A stretch of 7,461 nucleotides of DNA, from positions 1 to 7,461 of the forward strand of contig JAAZBY010000275.1 in assembly GCA_012513595.1 (NCBI GenBank). Direction: 5' to 3'. The notes below the pieces were generated by a model. That model was not told where the DNA came from. It made no database searches and saw nothing but the letters and a program-made list of their open reading frames with translations. Below are positions 5,896 through 7,461 of the stretch, one piece after another (position 1 is the stretch's first letter; each line of letters opens with the position of its first letter). This stretch comes from Chloroflexota bacterium (GTDB taxonomy: Bacteria > Chloroflexota > Anaerolineae > UBA1429). Both the position numbers and the translations under genes were made by a program.

Positions 5896-7461
5896 TCAGG
5901 CCGGCCGATAGCCCACGCTCAGGTGCCAGCAGAACCCGGCGGCCGGGCAGTACGGTGGGCAGCCCCCTTGCGGTTGCTGCGGGGCAAAGTGGCCGGCGCC
6001 GACGCCGTCGACGGCCTGGGCCGCCGCCTCCGAGGCCACGCGGATGGCCCCTTCCGCTCCGCCCGCGAACTTGCTGAGCTGCCCCGTGCTCTTTTGGGCC
6101 GCGCTCACGTGCCAGTAGTAGCCCTCGGCGGGCTCGCCCAGGCCCAGCACATCGCGGGCCGCGGCGGCGTACAGGGGCAGCTGAAGCTTGCGGGCCTCCT
6201 CCAGGGCTTTCTGACTGTACGCCCCGGAGCCGCCCGTCTTGTAGTCGATGATGCGCAGCGTCCCGTCCGGGGCGATGTCGACTCGGTCGATGATGCCGCG
6301 CACCCGGAACGAGGTCGCGCCGACGCGCACCTCCAGGGCTTTGGGCTCCCCGAAGCGGGCCTCGAGGGCCCTCAAACGGTAGCCGGCCGATTCCGCGGCC
6401 ATGGCCACGATGCTTTTGCGCAGGTTCTCTTCGATCTCGGCGCGCGTGTGCTGCCACCAGGCCGTCTCACGAAAGCCCTCGAGGCGGGGGGCCTCGTCGA
6501 GAACGCGGGCGGCGACCTCGGGCAGGGCGGTTAGGAGCGCCTCCACATCGTCGACCGCGCCGCACAGCGCGTAGACGTGCTCGAGTATGCGGTGCACGAC
6601 GGTGCCGCGCTGGCGGCTGTCCAGGCCCTCAGTCGGGTCCTCACGTGGCTCCAGGCCCAGGACGCTGCGCACGTAGAACCACAGCGGGCAGGCGCGGTAC
6701 TCCTCGAGGCGGCTGGCGCTCCAGGCCCTGCCAGGCGGGAAGCGCCTGGCCAGGAGATCGGGCACCTCGCGGAGGTCGCCGTCGTACGGGCCCATGCGTC
6801 GCCGGTGCCGCGCTCGGAGCACCAGGCTTGCCGCTTCCATCGCCTCGCTCAGCTCACGGCCGGGCGCCTCCTGTTGGGCAGCGTCATCCAGCCAGGCGCG
6901 CAGCGCGCTGACACTCCCAGCCGAAGCGGCGGTCGCCAGCAGTTCCTGCCACGAGCAAGCCTCGCTCGGGGTGGTTGGCCGGTCGCTGATCAGGCGGACG
7001 GGCACAGACTGGGTGAGGCGGGCGGCCTCCTCCCAGTAGGGAGAGGGCGCCCAGGGCGCACCGGTTTCGGAAAGGCGCGGGCGCACCAGCAGCAGCCGTT
7101 CCCAGGGCGCGGCGACGGCCCGGTAGAACCGCTCGAGCTCCCGGCTGTCCAGCAGTCGCGGAAGCCTCAGAGAGGGATCCCGCTCTCTGAGGGTGCGACG
7201 CTCGGCCTCGGTGAGGAAGGGGTCATCCGAGAGCGGCGCGGGGAACTCTCCCTCGGCCAGGCCCACCAACGCCACGGCACGATAGGCCACCCCGGCGGCC
7301 GCCTCCACGCCGGCGACCTGCACGGCGCGGCGATCGGCGCGGCGCGGCAGTTGGTAGCGTGCGGGCTCCACCGCCCCGGTCAGCTCCTCCAAAAAGCGGG
7401 CATAGCCCACGGGTCGGTCGGCGCCCAGCGCTTCCTCCGCCCAGACGAGGCCGCGCATGAC
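5896..7461 (-). CDS. addB: AddB-like helicase-nuclease subunit, C-terminal half (cut by right edge)
   Basis: Partner subunit of AddA. In studied AddAB enzymes AddB has an inactivated helicase fold that reads the Chi site and a nuclease that cuts the 5' strand. The frame stays open to the window edge, so the 521 visible residues are roughly the last half of a usual 1100-residue protein; the N-terminal helicase-like part is not seen. Visible residues 67-74 (GLAEGEFP) match the AddB/RexB segment that closes the helicase-like region. The RecB-type nuclease follows: H290 in GTVVHRILEH, D392 in GIIDRVD, D406 and K408 in IIDYKTGG, and Q427-x3-Y431. Four cysteines fit the AddB iron-sulfur staple: C258 (YRACPLWFYV) before the nuclease, and C501, C505 and C511 at the end. 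The last three are spaced C-x3-C-x5-C, one residue longer than the C-x2-C-x5-C I know from AddB. addA follows 62 nt downstream. A general PD-(D/E)XK family protein is the alternative name. Confidence 0.9.
   Translation of the reverse strand, partial: VMRGLVWAEEALGADRPVGYARFLEELTGAVEPARYQLPRRADRRAVQVAGVEAAAGVAYRAVALVGLAEGEFPAPLSDDPFLTEAERRTLRERDPSLRLPRLLDSRELERFYRAVAAPWERLLLVRPRLSETGAPWAPSPYWEEAARLTQSVPVRLISDRPTTPSEACSWQELLATAASAGSVSALRAWLDDAAQQEAPGRELSEAMEAASLVLRARHRRRMGPYDGDLREVPDLLARRFPPGRAWSASRLEEYRACPLWFYVRSVLGLEPREDPTEGLDSRQRGTVVHRILEHVYALCGAVDDVEALLTALPEVAARVLDEAPRLEGFRETAWWQHTRAEIEENLRKSIVAMAAESAGYRLRALEARFGEPKALEVRVGATSFRVRGIIDRVDIAPDGTLRIIDYKTGGSGAYSQKALEEARKLQLPLYAAAARDVLGLGEPAEGYYWHVSAAQKSTGQLSKFAGGAEGAIRVASEAAAQAVDGVGAGHFAPQQPQGGCPPYCPAAGFCWHLSVGYRPA

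Noticed and set aside
5834..6457. A 208-codon N-terminal extension of addA in the same open frame
   Set aside because: It overlaps the conserved end of addB, contains no family motif, and the GTG at 5833 has a strong Shine-Dalgarno site.
5809..6534. A 241-codon plus-strand open frame opposite the addB end
   Set aside because: Antisense to the AddB nuclease motifs and crosses the addB-addA boundary; composition reflects the opposite strand.

Overview
The window comes from a high-GC bacterial chromosome. All four genes show strong G/C bias at third codon positions, and at least two start with GTG behind good Shine-Dalgarno sequences. The lineage cannot be fixed from the sequence. A family 4 glycosidase next to a Gfo/Idh/MocA oxidoreductase, plus an AddAB-type recombination nuclease, would suit a high-GC environmental heterotroph, but this is a guess.

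Left part, plus strand (1-2311): the C-terminal part of a Gfo/Idh/MocA oxidoreductase enters from the left edge. After an 87-nt gap comes a complete glycoside hydrolase family 4 (GH4) enzyme of 449 residues whose CHGT active-site signature points to the alpha-glucuronidase-like subgroup. Both proteins are NAD(P)-dependent sugar enzymes in the same orientation and probably serve one carbohydrate (likely uronide) catabolic locus that extends to the left.

Middle (2312-2392): a short convergent intergenic region holds one perfect 12-bp hairpin, probably a bidirectional terminator or a small dispersed palindrome.

Right part, minus strand (2393-7461): two genes form an addB-addA unit for double-strand-break processing. 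The upstream AddB-like subunit is cut by the right edge, and its visible half carries a RecB-type nuclease and four cysteines fitting an iron-sulfur cluster. After 62 nt comes a complete AddA, a UvrD/RecB superfamily 1 helicase fused to a second nuclease. All the nuclease and helicase motifs I looked for are present, so the complex looks functional. Known AddAB enzymes unwind and trim broken ends with both nucleases and prepare 3' single strands for RecA.

I found no RNA gene, CRISPR array, insertion sequence or undescribed system. The points worth a second look are the GH4 signature, the altered EKP-position motif in the oxidoreductase, the unusual cysteine spacing in AddB and the intergenic palindrome.
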